A stretch of 64,000 bases of DNA from Myoxocephalus aenaeus (GCA_038501785.1 JBAMJR010000188.1:62001-126000); one strand, 5' to 3'; shown: positions 11,043 through 25,753, numbered from the stretch's first letter. The notes: generated from the letters alone by a model not told the origin. Made by a program: numbers and translations.

Positions 11043-13498
11043 GTTAAAACATGAACTTTGAAGTAACGTTACTCAGCACGTGCACGTGTATGCACGTTCA
11101 CGTGATTCAAATGAAGCTTAAACAACACTGAAGAAACACGACTAACTTTACAGCTTTCAAGTGAATAACAACATGTCAGCACTTATTCTCATCACATTTC
11201 AGGTCATTGTTATTATATACGTGATGTCCATACTCTGTTCCGTCTGGTGAGTGAAGCAGGAAGGGAGGGGGCGAGCAAGGCGATTAATAAAGTGCATGTT
11301 CTTTTTTTCTTTTTCTTTTACTTCCACTGGTATTTGGGATTGGTTTTTGATGGGCTAGCTTCAGGCTGTACTTTGTAACTCTTAGCACCACATCAAGACA
11401 TAAGGCAAAGTCATATAAATCTCCTCTTCAAACGAACATTATCGGAGAGCGTTTCCTCATTTTACTTGTTTTTCTTTTCTTTTATCTTAAGTCAAATTTT
11501 ATTCTATTTTCTATTAATTAATTTAAGAATTTGTTGACTTAAATTTTCTGCCTTTTGTGAGTTTAAAAAAGTAAATTGTTAATACCACAGGTAATGCTGC
11601 AAGCCTATTTGGACTGGAGTTGACATCAGATCTGCTGTAGTGTCCAGCACCAGCCACTAGAGGCCCTCACAGTACAGGTATTTAATGAAAAGAGCAAGTC
11701 CACTCCACCATAATTCCAATAACAGGATGTTTTTCTTCAGGTACGGCATGGACCCCATCTTTAATACAATGTCATTTATTCATGTCATCCAGTTGGTTTC
11801 AAACAAGCTGGGAGTGTAAAAAGATGTATTCTCCTGCAAAAGGGAAGAAAATGAAACGTGAAAGGTTTCCTAATATAACCGAGGCCTTTCGTAAAGAGAT
11901 GGTGCACAGTCGTCTGTGCCCACAGAGCGATACTGACAGCTCAGCGAGCCGCGTAGCGTGAGAAGGCTGAGGAAGTGACTGGTGTGAGAACGCTGCCGCC
12001 GCAGCCCCGTGGCAGCTCAGCCTGAGGCCTGCGGTAGTCTCCACTCGACCTGCCGCCCTCTGAAACTCTCCTCGACCTGCTTTCAACTTCCACTGCTCTG
12101 TCACCACGCCGAGACACTCACTGAGCCCTCAGCTTCTCCATTTCTACAGAAATTCTGCAAATGTGTGCACAAATGACAGAAAAACGATGCCTAGTTCTTT
12201 ATTTTCTTTTTCCTTTTTTTTCGTCTTTTCTATCATTTCATAAATATTGAATAGTGAAATTTTATATTTCTCAAGAAATGTATAACAGACCTTCACATAT
12301 TTACACATAAATATGTTCTTCTTTTATCTAATAAGAACAAAATTGCCATGACCCCCAATAACATTTGAGTCGTTTTGATATGTTATGATAAGAATACATT
12401 ATTGTGGTTAAAGGCACTAGATTTGATATTTAGATAATTAATATATAGCAGCAAAGATGTAATAAAGATACGCAGAGAATGAAGTCATTAGTAAAAAAAA
12501 ACATTAATCAATTAAGTTGAACCAACTTAAATTATTTTTATTTAATCCGGCACAAGTAAATTAGATTTGACTAACCCTAATAAATTAAGTTGATCCGACT
12601 CAAGTGATTTATATTGAACCAACATAATTGCTTATTGCTTAAAGAAAGCAGTTTAATCATGTGGAAATCCTTTCCATGATTTTATTAAGTTAGTTGAAAG
12701 CATGTGTGTGTTGTAATCCCAGCTTCTTGGTTCTTTTGTTGAAAGAGCCCAACCGGGACGCGCATGCTTTTAGTGCATGTGAGCGTGCCGCACCGGCTAG
12801 CTAACGGCCGCTCTGCACTGCGCTCATCCGCCGGTTACAGCTAATAACGCCGACAGGAATGCAGCAGAAAGCGTAGCTCCCACCCTCCTGCTCTCCCTCG
12901 GATAAGCGCTGTTGGCGTCACCCGTCATCCGTCACCATGTTGAGAGCCGATTAGAGGCAATCGAAATGCCCCCGTTCTCATTAAAAAATCTTCAAGGTCA
13001 AATTGAGCTTTTTGTCGTGGTTAAAGGGCTACGTTGAATTCCACAGCTAGTAAAACATGGTCTGGTTGAGTCCTACTGGTCTACACATTTTGAAGAAAAA
13101 TGCCACATTACCACAGGTACAATAGGAAATACCTCAGGAACATGCAGCTCTTTGTCAGTTGTTTCTGTATTCACAATGGTTGGTATTATGCTCGGTGGTT
13201 TGAAACGGTGGCGGACCGTGTCTTTTTCTTGGCCCTGTGAGATTCATCCTGGAGAGCGTCCCGCCTGAACTGCAAATGCACCAGTGGTGTGTAAGGGAGC
13301 GTAATGCTCATCGACCGATATCCTCGTCCGCTGCTGGAGCTCTCAAACACACGGACATGCAAACACGCTCCAGTACTGTTTGATCGAAGATGCAATGTAA
13401 AAAAAAAACTAAATGTTATGTGGAGTTTTTGGTCACATGGTCCTCCATTTAAAAGTTTCCCCCATCATGCTTTCTTGAGCTCTTTCTCGAGTGCACAC
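11043..13498. other. Non-coding upstream sequence, few landmarks
   Basis: Mostly AT-rich and unique-looking. A repeat-like block at 12505-12640 has AAGTTGAACCAACTTAA and AAGTTGATCCGACTCAAG units, a motif scattered in fish genomes. The block 12750-12990 (TGTTGAGAGCYG, AGAGGCAA) resembles 30600-30660, so both belong to one dispersed family. A 102-codon minus frame at 11799-12107 lies in GC-rich sequence and has no motif I know. Confidence 0.45.
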
Positions 13499-14972
<1,474 letters not shown>

Positions 14973-16223
14973 CAGTGGTGTATAGTAACGAAGTAGAAAT
15001 ACTTCGTTACTGTACTTAAGTAGTTTTTTGGGATATCTGTACTCTACTTTACTATTTATATTTCGGTTTACTTTTACTTTTACTTCACTACATTTTTCAC
15101 AAGAAAACTGATACTTTTACTCCGATACATTTCTCCTGAAACCTTCGTTACTCGCTACAAAATCAAATCTATCTTTAGAAGAAAAAAAACACAGAACACA
15201 GACTCCACCAAGCAGGTTTTGCGAATCACAATATTATGCATTAGCCTCTCCATCCTCTCGTCCAGCGCTCCCAAACCTTTATGCGTCACAGACCGGTTAC
15301 GTGAAGACAATATTTTCACGGACCGGGTCCGACCTCGGAAAGACGGGAGACAACGACACCTGACGTGTGTTCGTTATGTCCAGTCTAGTCCTAACTAAAC
15401 CTTTAGTCCAGTCTACTGACTCTACTGCTAACTAAACCTTTAGTCCAGTCTACTGACTCTACTCCTAACTAAACCTTTAGTCCAGTCTACTGCTTAACTT
15501 ATAACGCGCTGCACGAAGACAGGATGTTGAAATGGAAGCAGGTTTTCATGCTTTTTTGGCGATCTCAGGATACTCTGCCTTGGTTTTAATCCAGAACACC
15601 GGCAAAGTTAAACAGACTTTTTTAAGTTTCAGAGTAACGTCTGAGGTTACCACAGACGGATGTATGCGGTCTTTTTTCACAATAAAACATCGTTCCGGCC
15701 TTTATTTTAATTTTAATTTTTTTCATTCATTCTTTCTGTGCGGCCCGGTACCAAGGGACCCACAGACCGGTACCAAGGGACCCACAGACCGGTACCGGGC
15801 GGAATGAGCATACTTATAACCACACTGTTACAACTCCTTAGTGTCATATTGCTTTTTGGAGAATTATGATGATAAGTTCATAGTAGATGCAAGAGTATAC
15901 TTAGGTACAATATATTATGTTGAACATAATATATATGGATGGATCACAGCCAACCCAGTTATTTTCAACACAACTCCTGGTCCTTGGTCACGGTGACCAC
16001 AGCACTTAAAAGAATAAACTTCATAATTCTCAAAATTCATACATTTTACATTTTATATCAGAAAAATACTTTTGATACTTAAGTACAGAAAATATCAGAT
16101 ACTTTAAGACTTTTACTCAAGTAGTATTTTATTAGGTGACTTTTACTTTTACTGGAGTAATTTTCCAGTAAGGTATCTTTACTTTTACTCAAGTACGGCT
16201 TTTGGGTACTTTATACACCACTG
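14973..16223. mobile_element. hAT-type non-autonomous transposon, 8-bp TSD
   Basis: A 1251-bp element with ends CAGTGGTGTATA and TATACACCACTG. It is flanked by perfect 8-bp duplications CCAATTTC (14965-14972 and 16224-16231), which define a hAT-superfamily insertion. Subterminal sequence is full of ACTTTTACTTTTACT and ACTCAAGTA/TACTTAAGTA repeats in opposite orientation at the two ends. There is no transposase frame. A second element lies inside it. Confidence 0.92.
15268..15803. mobile_element. Nested DNA-transposon relic (ACCGGT-rich)
   Basis: The stretch has the signature ends of a common vertebrate hAT family: CACAGACCGGTTACGTG and GACAATATTTTCACGGACCG on the left, TGTGCGGCCCGGTACC and ACAGACCGGTACCGGG on the right. 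Inside is a 37-bp tandem repeat (GTCCAGTCTACTGACTCTAC...), two full and two partial copies at 15379-15492. The terminal 10 bp on each side are degraded, so no target duplication could be set. Confidence 0.6.
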
Positions 16224-16231
16224 CCAATTTC

Positions 16232-16892
16232 TACCCTACTTTTTCATGTTATCTAACCTAAAATTAGTAACAGACAAGTTTTCCCTCACTTTACAGGTAG
16301 CAGGAGTGAAAATAAATCATCCTCAACATTTGTTGTGTTGTGGTTTCGGAAAGTTGGATAACAATTAGATACCAAATAGGATTGAGGCTCTAACAAGGTT
16401 TATATTTGTATCTAGGTATTCTATTATCAAATGGCAAGAAAAAATAGTGCCTATAGCTGGCGGGTTAAACAAATTGGGAGGATGACCCCGAACCTCGTAA
16501 AACCCCCATTGCTCTTCCATTCCATAAAGTTACGGGACTTGTTTATTAAATAGCCAATCGCTAATGGAAAAAGACTTCATGTTTGTATCTGTGTCACCTC
16601 AAGGGAGACTAAACCTGCGACTTGACAGAAGCAAATTATATTCACTATATAAATAATTGGAGTCCAATAAGAAGGATTTCTGTGTGGTTTTCTTGACACC
16701 AGTTTGTTTATGGCACACATTCACAGTTTTTTCCAGTTTGTGTTTCTCACACTGAGATTTCCAAACCAGCAGATCATATAAATTGTTAAAACTGAGTCAA
16801 TAAAAGAAGTATAGAACCAGCAGAGACTTGTCAACGCTAAATCTTTCACGCTTCCCTTCAGAATTTGTTTTGGGGGGTTTGATTTTTTTTCT
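16232..16892. other. Non-coding, nothing recognised
   Basis: AT-rich sequence with no repeat ends or credible frames. Confidence 0.5.
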
Positions 16893-17329
16893 AAATAAAA
16901 TACATTTTGGCATCAACATTCTCCCAAGATAGTTCCCAAGTATTTGTAATGCCGGACTGCACGTACAGGCTCCCACGTAATAGTGCAAGGAGTGAGAGAA
17001 GTGGGTGCCCTTCGCCAGTCGATCTCTTGAAGACGTTCAGCTGAAGGAAAGACAACAACTGCCAAATTCTCGGACAAGTCTGTTCCCAACTGTGCACATG
17101 GTTTTCTATTTCCAGGTCATCCGCAAACTTAAGAACATACCTGTCTTTATAATAAGTCCGACAGTGAAACACAAGAAAAATAACAGTAGGGAAAGGACGC
17201 AGACCTGAGGAGACCCCGTTGTGCAAAGGATGTGGGGCTGGATTAAAAGTCGAAGAGAAATCAATGAATGTCTGGGTACCTTCTGCTGTTCCAAAGAAGA
17301 CTGAACCGTATCTAACTCTGAAGCTAGAC

Positions 17330-17330
<1 letters not shown>
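16893..17330 (-). mobile_element. Rex1/CR1-group LINE RT relic
   Basis: The minus strand retains FIDFSSTFNPA (motif A), then GVSSGLRPFPTVIF (degraded motif B region) and LKFADDLE (motif C), in the order and spacing of the LINE at 2923-5027 but much decayed. Its 5' side is bounded by a (GT)n array. Confidence 0.65.

Positions 17331-17394
<64 letters not shown>
17331..17394. repeat. (TG)n microsatellite
   Basis: About 31 uninterrupted TG units. Confidence 0.97.
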
Positions 17395-17395
<1 letters not shown>

Positions 17396-18876
17396 TCTCG
17401 AGAACCGTTCATCCGATCTACTTGGCGGCAGTATTTCGGGGGACCCGAGGACGTGCAGTGTCAAAGTTGGTGCTTTTATTACCTCTCGATTAGACTATCG
17501 TAATTCTTTGTATGTTGGTGAGGACCAGTCGTTTCGTCGCAAGGAGAACAGTTAAGACACTGAACCTAAAAAATAGCGACGGATTCATACACCTTACCTT
17601 GCGCTGCATAGATCTGCATAGGTGCACTGGACGATCTCGGCTTCTCTCACTGAAAGAGCTCGAGGAAAGGTTGATGCCCAGCTGGAAGTGCAAACTCTCC
17701 CAGACTGCTGTGATCTCACATTGTGTCTGAAAAGGGCATTGAAACAGATCCTGATAAGATAGCAGCACTACAAAATGGCCAAAACCAACAGACCTAGTGG
17801 CGCTGAGAACCTTCCAGGGATCCTGCGGCTGTTTCCATTGATTCTTCAAATATGATTCAAAGATTTTGAAACGGCTCATTGTTCTCATCGCTGGGAAAAC
17901 GCACACAACATCAGGACAGCGTGACGTAGACACACAAGTGCTACATTATTTTCTCAGCATACATATTTTGTGAGAATTGGAACAAAATGTCCACAAAATC
18001 AGCAACAGGAAAGGTGAATTAACATGCTTTTTCATCCACTTCTGGTATGTGACTATATCGCCATGAACAGTTCTCCAGTTGGGTGTCATTACACCACTGG
18101 AGAAGAAGAGGGCACAACAAGCGCTATGTAATGGAAACATCTCCAGTCAAACACAAACCATGTAGAAAACATGGTGGAAATAGGATATTTCTGTTTTAAT
18201 GAGGACGGTTAGTTCATAGCTCCACACAGATCTGATGTTTTTATCTCTTCAGTGGAAGCTAAAGCAATGTTTAAATCCCATGCGTTCATATTTGAGCAAA
18301 TTTAGGTTTAACTTCATCTATGGAGCATGTGTTAGGTTGAATCATCCTAAGCCATGTGAGAGTCATGTGTTAAGTCACGAGTTAACGCATGTGGCATCTT
18401 GTCCCAGAAGCCATCAATTCACAAACATTTTATGAGAAAAAAAAAACAGACAGCGTGAATGGAATGGTTCCAGTCCTGTCAAGGACTATAAGGACTTTGT
18501 ACAAGATCACTTCTTCCCCAATGTCAAGTGAGTCAGACTCATGACTGCTGAATCAGGAGCTTTAAATCGGATCAATTTGCTGCAGAATCCCTTCAGACTC
18601 TACGAGACGTTCTGTCCATCTAACCGTCCTCTATCTGCTACTTTTTACTTCCCTACCGATATGTGACAACTTTAGTTAGTTGTTACTGTAGAGGAAAAAT
18701 ATCATTACCTTTGTATTAAATGCTACTCTGACCGGCCGCCTTCCCGTTGAACTTTGACTGAACACTGACGTCTTGTCTGGCTCCACTGAACTTCGACTGA
18801 ACCGCTGTCGTCTGACTCCCTTTCTGCCCAGGGGCAGTCTAGAACTTCAGATGTTGCATACGAACTGTGTTGGCCA
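17395..18876. other. Non-coding; short LINE scrap near 17465-17520
   Basis: Translation near 17465 gives AFITSRLDYRNSLY, the conserved block of L2-type LINE reverse transcriptases. The surrounding sequence does not extend it. Nothing else is recognised. Confidence 0.45.
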
Positions 18877-18882
18877 CTACAA

Positions 18883-19058
18883 TATGGAGGACCGGAAATG
18901 ACTTAATTATAAATAAATAAATGCAGGAATAAATACAGGAATAAATAAATGCTGAAATAAATGTATAAATAAATGCAGGAATAAATAAATAAATGTATAA
19001 ATAAATAAATACAGGAATAAATATATAAATGCTTAAATAAATGTATAAATAAATACAG

Positions 19059-19117
<59 letters not shown>

Positions 19118-20819
19118 AGTTATACCTAAACAGGACATCATTAAATAAATCTATTTCTACATTTCTGTATTTCAATATTTATTTATTTCTGTATTTCTGT
19201 GTCCTTGTATGCAAATGAGCTGGGCGGTCCGAACCTCTGTCTAAAGCATGATTGGTCACAGGAGTGTGATGCTCCTGGTATGTTGTGCTCTACTACTTCT
19301 GCCTTCACATGTTGTTGAAGTTGGCAAGCTCAGCTAACCGTTAGCAGAAGTCCGGATTTTCAATGCCCTGTCCGGCGTCCGGCGCAGCATCAAGCCGGAC
19401 GCGTATTTGTCCTCCTTTTTGCAGACCTGCAAACTTGTCACCTTACGGCGAAATTCGCCGTTTTGAAACCAAAATATGTGAACTGGCCGGCCAGCGTTTC
19501 TGAGATTGGAGTGGTCGTGATCTTCATAATAGAAGATCTTTGATGAGTCTTGGCCAATCAGCGTTAAGATGTCTCCAGCGGCCGTTTCTCAATACGCTTC
19601 TTCTCTGTACTTGATGAGGAAACTCACAACTGAACGTTGACGTTCTCTGAATACTACTGTTGTTGAGTCACAACATGTACTTTTAGGATGTTTTCAGGCG
19701 AGAAGTTAGTTGTTTAAGCATCAAATCTGTGATCGGTTATTCAAGAATCAGCCGACTTAAAAAGATACGCCGACCAGTTGAGTTCCTGCTGAGGGACCGT
19801 GAGCTCCGCAGCACCGGGCCGTCAGCGCTCTGCTGCCCGCCGAGAGCAGCCTGATCCCGGCAGGACTTTTAGAAATGATCCGCTGGCTCCGGTTTCTCCG
19901 TAGCGGTTAAACATGAGATATAATTCTGTTTTGAGGATCTAACGAGCAATCTTTATTAGTTTATTATTTATTCACAGTAACGTTACATCAGTTTAACGGA
20001 GGGAAAGGTTAAGATTCATAACTTAAGATTTTAATTTAACTTTTACTTTGAACTACAGCGGTGTTTTATTACTTTTTACCGAATTGATTGCAATTATATA
20101 AAAATATATAAGTATATATAACAATACATTAAAAATACATATTAATTCATTGTTAATTACAATTAATAATGACATATTAATAATATATTACATATATATA
20201 AGATATATATTACATATACATATAAAAAAAAAAAAAATACATATTAATTAGTTGATAAAGCAGGGTATGCTCCAAGGAGATCAATTACAGTAAAAAGGGT
20301 TCACATCGCTCTTCACACTTAATAAAATCAAACTGCACCCCTCCTATGCAATTATTCACAGCCTCACAAAATAGTGTCCTCCTTTTTGGTGTTATGATAT
20401 GGTCACCCTGGCCTAGACAGCTTTTTGACTTCATCTACAGGGGCCATGTGAAGGGATCGATTGCTTCTGTCTGGCTCCCCTACTTGACCAATCCTGTTTA
20501 ACAATGAGGTTCGGACCGCCCCAGCTCATTTGCATACAAGGACACAGAAATACAGAAATAAATAAATGAAGAAATACGTGTGGACACATAAATACAGGCA
20601 TAAATAAATGAAGAAATGTAGAAATAGATTTATTTAATGATGTCCTGTTTAGGTATAACTTATATTTATATATTCCTGTATTTATTTATTTATACATTTA
20701 TTTAAACATTTATTTATTTATTTATTCCTGTATTTATTTATTTATACATTTATTTAAGCATTTATTTATTTATTCCTGCATTTATTTATTTATAATTAAG
20801 TCATTTCCGGTCCTCCATA
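18883..20819. mobile_element. 1.94-kb transposon with about 350-bp inverted repeats
   Basis: The ends are TATGGAGGACCGGAAATGAC and its complement (GTCATTTCCGGTCCTCCATA). They are flanked by CTACAA (18877-18882 and 20820-20825), or ACTACAA if the last base belongs to the duplication. Each arm holds a minisatellite of AAATAAATG/CAGGAATAAATA units, then AGGACATCATTAAATAAATC, then GACACAGAAATACAG, then the GCATACAAGG / ATGAGCTGGGCGGTCC block. The left arm additionally contains (AT)n at 19061-19114. The 1.2-kb interior has no transposase frame. It includes GTCCGGCGTCCGG and GGTCACCCTGG text related to the element at 30256-30575. The superfamily is uncertain. Confidence 0.85.
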
Positions 20820-20825
20820 CTACAA

Positions 20826-21319
20826 AGCCTAATCTGTATACCTCACTGATGTGAGATTGAAATATAGCCTATAGTCTGCACATTCATCTTTTCCAAGCCA
20901 AGCGTGTGCCTTCACTTTGGAAAGTCCCATGTTCTTTAATAAGGGAAGCCTCTTTGTTTGTATGATTAGACATATCTAATCCTATCATGAATGTAAGTAT
21001 TGATTCTTTGTCCTTATGCGTATAAAACCATGGTAAGGATGCACTCAACACCGATCCCTCGGCAGTCGCCTGATTGTCATTTGGTGATTTCGGTCCTTCT
21101 GCGCAGAAGCCTATTAAATATACTCATTTATTTTTGTAGGTCTCCCTTTATTCGGTCAACTTCCACCACAGTTATGTTTCATATTAGAATTGTATTACAC
21201 CCTTCCTGTCCGGTTTTTGATCTGAATGTTTGTGATAAACTGAAGGAAAGTGTTGTTTCACGTGTTAAGAAAATCCTCCTACTTCTTGACCTTTTTGACA
21301 TGTGTGGCTCTCTATTCAA
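20826..21319. other. Non-coding, nothing firm
   Basis: A 126-codon + frame (21000-21380) spans unique and repeat sequence and has no recognisable motif. Confidence 0.45.
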
Positions 21320-21600
21320 TGAAATGTATTTGTACAGCCCGAAACCACAAATTATGAATTTGTCTCAGAGGGATATGTAAAGCATACGACGTCCTCTGTC
21401 CTTGGCCCCTTGCATTGGAAAAGGGAAAAGTCCCCCAAAAAACACTTTAATAGGTAAAACAAAAAGATGAAAGCTCAAGGAGAGCAACAGAGGAAAGATT
21501 TCTCTCACAGGATGGACAGACGAGTAATAGATGTCATGTGTACAGAATGAACAACGTACTAGAATAACACAGGACAGCAACGCTCCAATAATTATCCTAT
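21320..21600 (+). repeat. Widespread teleost interspersed repeat
   Basis: Text such as TTGTACAGCCCGAAACCACA, CCTCTGTCCTTGGCCC, GGAGAGCAACAGAGG and ATAGATGTCATGTGTACAG matches a very common fish interspersed repeat that I recognise but cannot classify. There are no coding remains. Confidence 0.6.
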
Positions 21601-22399
21601 AGAATATGATAACCTAGCCAACACTACTAAGGAGTTAAAAACAACTACAGCAGTAAACATGCAACATACACATTAATGCAGCAGTGATCCAGAACCACGA
21701 TTAATAAAACATCTTACATACATCTTTTAATACTTTAAGTACATTTTGCTGATATTATTTTTGAATGAAGGACTTTTACTTGTGTGGGATTGAGACTTAA
21801 GTAAAGGATTTTCATATTGTGTCCACTTGACTTGACTATTTATGTGATGTAGACATCACAGTGGCATTATAATTCATAGCATACATCTACGCACAAAAAA
21901 CAGATGCACTGTGTCCACAGGAGGCTTTTTTTTCTTCTTTTTTTTATATAATAAAATGTGATCAAATAGAATAAAAAAGAGAATACATCCACAGATACAT
22001 ATATAGATACATACACTGTTATATATCCATGACAAGTACATATTTAAAAAAGATATGCAAGAAAAAAATGATGATAGCAACAACACAATGAACACAAGTG
22101 TGAAACCAAGGAGGTGTTTAGACGTGACGGGATGGTAGACATGAACACAGACTCACGACGATGCGTTTGTGTGCCACTTAAAATGCCTCCAATGTTTAGC
22201 TCTCGCAAACCCTCACGACAAAGTATCTTTTAATTCTCGCCAAGCGCGGCGGTTTATCAACCTGCCACGAAAAGAGAGAGGGAAAAGAAAAAGAAAAAAA
22301 GTTTGAAAAGTGTTTGCGGTACAAACACAGAAAGTGAGCTCCCGGTGAAGTAGAGGAGAGAGAGAGCGCGGAGGGGGAAGGTGATTTAGAGAGCGGTTG
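21601..22399. other. Non-coding AT-rich then purine-rich sequence
   Basis: An AT-rich segment is followed by a purine-biased stretch (22265-22400). No gene is seen. Confidence 0.45.
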
Positions 22400-22760
22400 A
22401 GGAACGTAATAGAGACAGTGAGGTGTGATTTAGGGCCGAGGGGAAAATGGAGGAGTGGAGGCGCCTTCTTGGCAAAGATTGAGTGTCATTTAATGCGGGT
22501 GTGAGTGGAGAAATTATTGCACGGCTGCTACACTAGCTGACTATAGATGTGACACATCGCTCATGCGGGCCGCTATCCCAGCTGAATGGGAATTACCCCA
22601 TTAACGCGGGCTGAATGCTAACTGCTACGGCACATATTGAGCTGGCAGCAAAGAGCTGAGCTGGCTAATGACTGTATGTCACCGTAATGGCGTGTCTCTA
22701 TCAAGTGTCTCTGCCTCTGCGGGACGCTTAGCTCTTCATCGCTCCGCCCGGCCTCGACTC
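22400..22760. promoter_or_regulatory. Candidate conserved non-coding element
   Basis: This block is high-complexity, lacks microsatellite or transposon text, has no open frame, and contains AT-core motifs (AAATTATTGCAC, CATTTAATGCGGG, GCTAATGACTGTATG) typical of developmental enhancers. It is suggested only because it stands out from decayed repeats on both sides. Its position 18 kb upstream of rara fits a distal regulatory role but does not prove one. Confidence 0.25.
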
Positions 22761-23289
22761 TTCTTCGTCCTGCCAACCGGATGACCTTCCGACTGCGGTT
22801 TGAGATGAGAAAGTCGTCGCTGCGAGAGGTTTCCCTTCACGCCGCACATTCTTCAATGCGTCACATTTTTGTAAATCTTCTGCTTTTAAGCAACCTCGCT
22901 TGTGGACAGATGTTTTTTTTTTTTACTACACTAATAATCTCATCTATGTAAAGAAAGATTCTGATTGCCCCTCTCGCACGACTTGGGAACGATTCGCTCT
23001 AATGATCCAGGTGCTTCCCATATAGAAGGCAATTCTCCCCGGGCATCTGTCACTGGAATGTCTGGAGAGCTGTCACCGCGTCAAAACGTAGATGTGTTTA
23101 CATTTTGCGTTTCCCCTCCATCCTTGCAATGCTCCGGACGTGAGGTTTTTGAAAGCGTGTGCAGCAGAATGTGAACCGGCCCTCGGTCCGGATCGTTTTT
23201 TTGCAGGGGCAACATACCCAGGAAGACCTGTATTTTTAAATAATTTACTACAATTAATCCACAAGTAACCATAGCCTGTATGTAGCGTA
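22761..23289. other. Non-coding, nothing recognised
   Basis: GC-moderate unique-looking sequence. The small frames at 22965-23174 (+) and 23073-23317 (-) overlap each other and show no motif. Confidence 0.4.
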
Positions 23290-24070
23290 CACATTGGTTT
23301 GTAGACTGCGGTTTCAAAGCGTCGAGTTCAACGTTTTAGGCCATTGACATCTTGGATTTTGGCCGTCGCCATCTTTTGTTTTTGCAACCGGTGAACGGTA
23401 TAGTGACCATATTTTGGACAGCGGAGGACATGTGTCAATCACAAGGTTCCCCCACCCTAAATAATACTCTGCTTTATGATCTTTTTTTACTCTAAATGGG
23501 ACCATAATTTACAAACATGATGTTGTATTGAAGAAGAATTTAAAATAGCGACCATTTTGAAACCATAAACTCATGTTAACAATGTTTAGTGGGGGAATAA
23601 AGCAAGTGAGAAGTGGGGTCATTTTCTCAAAGACTCCCATACAATCAGACTTTGTTTTGCCCCTGGCTGGCTATTAGACAAAATAAATGTCAATGGCATT
23701 TCCGGATTCACTTTTCAGAACCGGAGATCGTCGTCTTACTTCAACAAAGCTTAAATTACTGTGAAAACTTGCTGTGGCTGGTTGGTCGCTGTGCTAATTT
23801 CTGCGGTAACCACAGTGAAAGTGAGAGATTTCTATCTGGCTCTCGGCTGTACATTTTACCCACCTGCATCACCTTCATCTTCATATCTAATCACAATAAA
23901 GATGGCTCCTCTGGGTATTATTGCAATATTCAGGGGGACTGGACTTGCTAGTTGCTCCCCTGGGACAATCTATCTATTCTTGATACAGCGCGCGAGTCTG
24001 AAAGCAGTAGGCTATCTGTCATTCATGCTATTAGTTCATGGTTATCATCAGCAGTGGCCAAGGCCATTAG
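23290..24070. repeat. Dispersed repeat family B
   Basis: Contains GGCCGTCGCCATCTT, TTTTTGCAACCGGTGA, AATGGGACCATAATTTACAAA and AAACCATAAACTCATG. Related text occurs at 34790-35310 in the opposite orientation and partly at 44690-44830. It is a fish interspersed repeat of unknown class. Confidence 0.55.
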
Positions 24071-24129
24071 CCCAAAGACATTAGCAGCAGCCATCAGCAA
24101 AGCCATTAACTCCTCTCCCTGCTAAAAGG

Positions 24130-24300
24130 CTACTGTCCCTCACAAAAGACTCATTAAGGAGAGGTGGGGGAGAGATGGGCATGAGGTGGGAAACAGAGAG
24201 ATGGAGGGGAGGGGAAGGAAGAAAGAGGAGGGCAGAGGTGGGTGAGAAAAAGAAATACAGAAAGACTGAAGGGGAGAAAGCGCAATAAAGCCGGGAAGGG
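24130..24300. repeat. Polypurine tract
   Basis: Roughly 150 bp of GA-rich + strand (GGGGGAGAGATGGG..., GGGGAGGGGAAGGAAGAAAG). A shorter tract lies at 25235-25315. Confidence 0.75.
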
Positions 24301-25419
24301 AAGACTTCGATCATTTTAATTGTTCACCGTGTCATTTCCCTCCATCTCCTGATCTGCAGTGGGTGTAGGACATACGTACGTTTTACATTGTCCTGGGTGG
24401 GGATCGGCGTGGTTGAGGTTTCTTTTCTCTGTGGATCTACCCAAAAGATTTAAGTGTTTCTTTGTGGAAAAAGTAGAAACATTCAATCTAAAAAAAAAAC
24501 ACGTGTATCTCTACAAAACAATAAGTAACATGTAAAAAATAAATTAAAAAAACTCAAGATATCATTAGTTTTTGGTGCGTTTTCCTACGAAAGTCAGAAA
24601 CACATGTCCATTTACGCTCATTACATGCATGCGGTCTTCTCAGAATAAACTTCCATCTTAGGTGACAGAAACAAAACTACTTAGTTGGGTTGAGAAAAGA
24701 TCTTGAAATACTGATATCGTCGTTTGGGTTAAAAGTAAAAATACATCAACGTCTAGTTTCACAACGGGAAGAAAACAGCGGTCTCCCGGCTGAATGGTCA
24801 CATCCACCTCCTCGTCCTGTGTTGTTATACTTCCTCCTTCATGATAACATACTCTATTATGTCATGGGTTATACCTGCACGTTACCTTTTGTTGGCTCTC
24901 CAGCTCTATCACCGCTGGGTAACGATACTTTAAAAAGTAACTTCATGCCATTTAAAGAGTAGTCACGTTGGAGCGTTACCTTCTGAGGAAAGTAACTTAT
25001 ACTGTCCCAAACATGAAACCCCTTTGCCTGCGCTGCAACATGTCGGTTATCCGGGTCCAAAGCCTTGAGAATGTGTCGACTCTGATGTAGAGTTGCTCGT
25101 ACGGCATCTCTAACGAAAGTAACCCGGTAAATTACAGAAACCGCTTCTGTAATTTAGCCTTTGGAGTTTAAAGGCACCTTTGATGAAGCTGTGCTGCGTA
25201 ACGAAATTGATGTAAGAGAGAGCTGCACAAAAGTCATGGGAGGAGAAGAAAAGGGAAGGGAAGGGGGGAAAAGAAAGGGAGAGCGCTGAAAGACAGAAAA
25301 ACGAGGGGAGGTGAGTTTACCCTTTGACCCAACGTCCCATTCTATCCCAGAATACTTCGAGGGGCCCCCTGACATACGCTTAATACCTCACACGGATGCA
25401 CATGAATGTTCATTAGCTT
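24301..25419. other. Non-coding, partly repeat-like
   Basis: The block at 24690-25060 (CGTCTAGTTTCACAACGGGA, GCGGTCTCCCGGCTGAATGG, ACGATACTTTAAAAAGTAAC) looks like a dispersed fish repeat. No gene. Confidence 0.4.
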
Positions 25420-25422
25420 GCG

Positions 25423-25487
<65 letters not shown>

Positions 25488-25684
25488 CTGTAGCTGATCT
25501 CTGATGTGCTTACGGGGGCGGTTGATTTCATTAGCATGAAGATCAGGGCGCTAAAACATTAGCTCCCGTCTTTGACTCTTTGTACTTTTCTTCTTCTTCT
25601 CCTCCTCAATTACTCTTTCTCGTACTCGTGTGCACGCTGACTCAAAGGGACGACATGTGAACGCACCCATGCGCACACACACGC

Positions 25685-25751
<67 letters not shown>
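25420..25751. repeat. Two (CA)n microsatellites
   Basis: 25420-25485 is (CG)5 then (CA)n. 25672-25751 is imperfect then perfect (CA)n. Confidence 0.95.
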
Positions 25752-25753
<2 letters not shown>

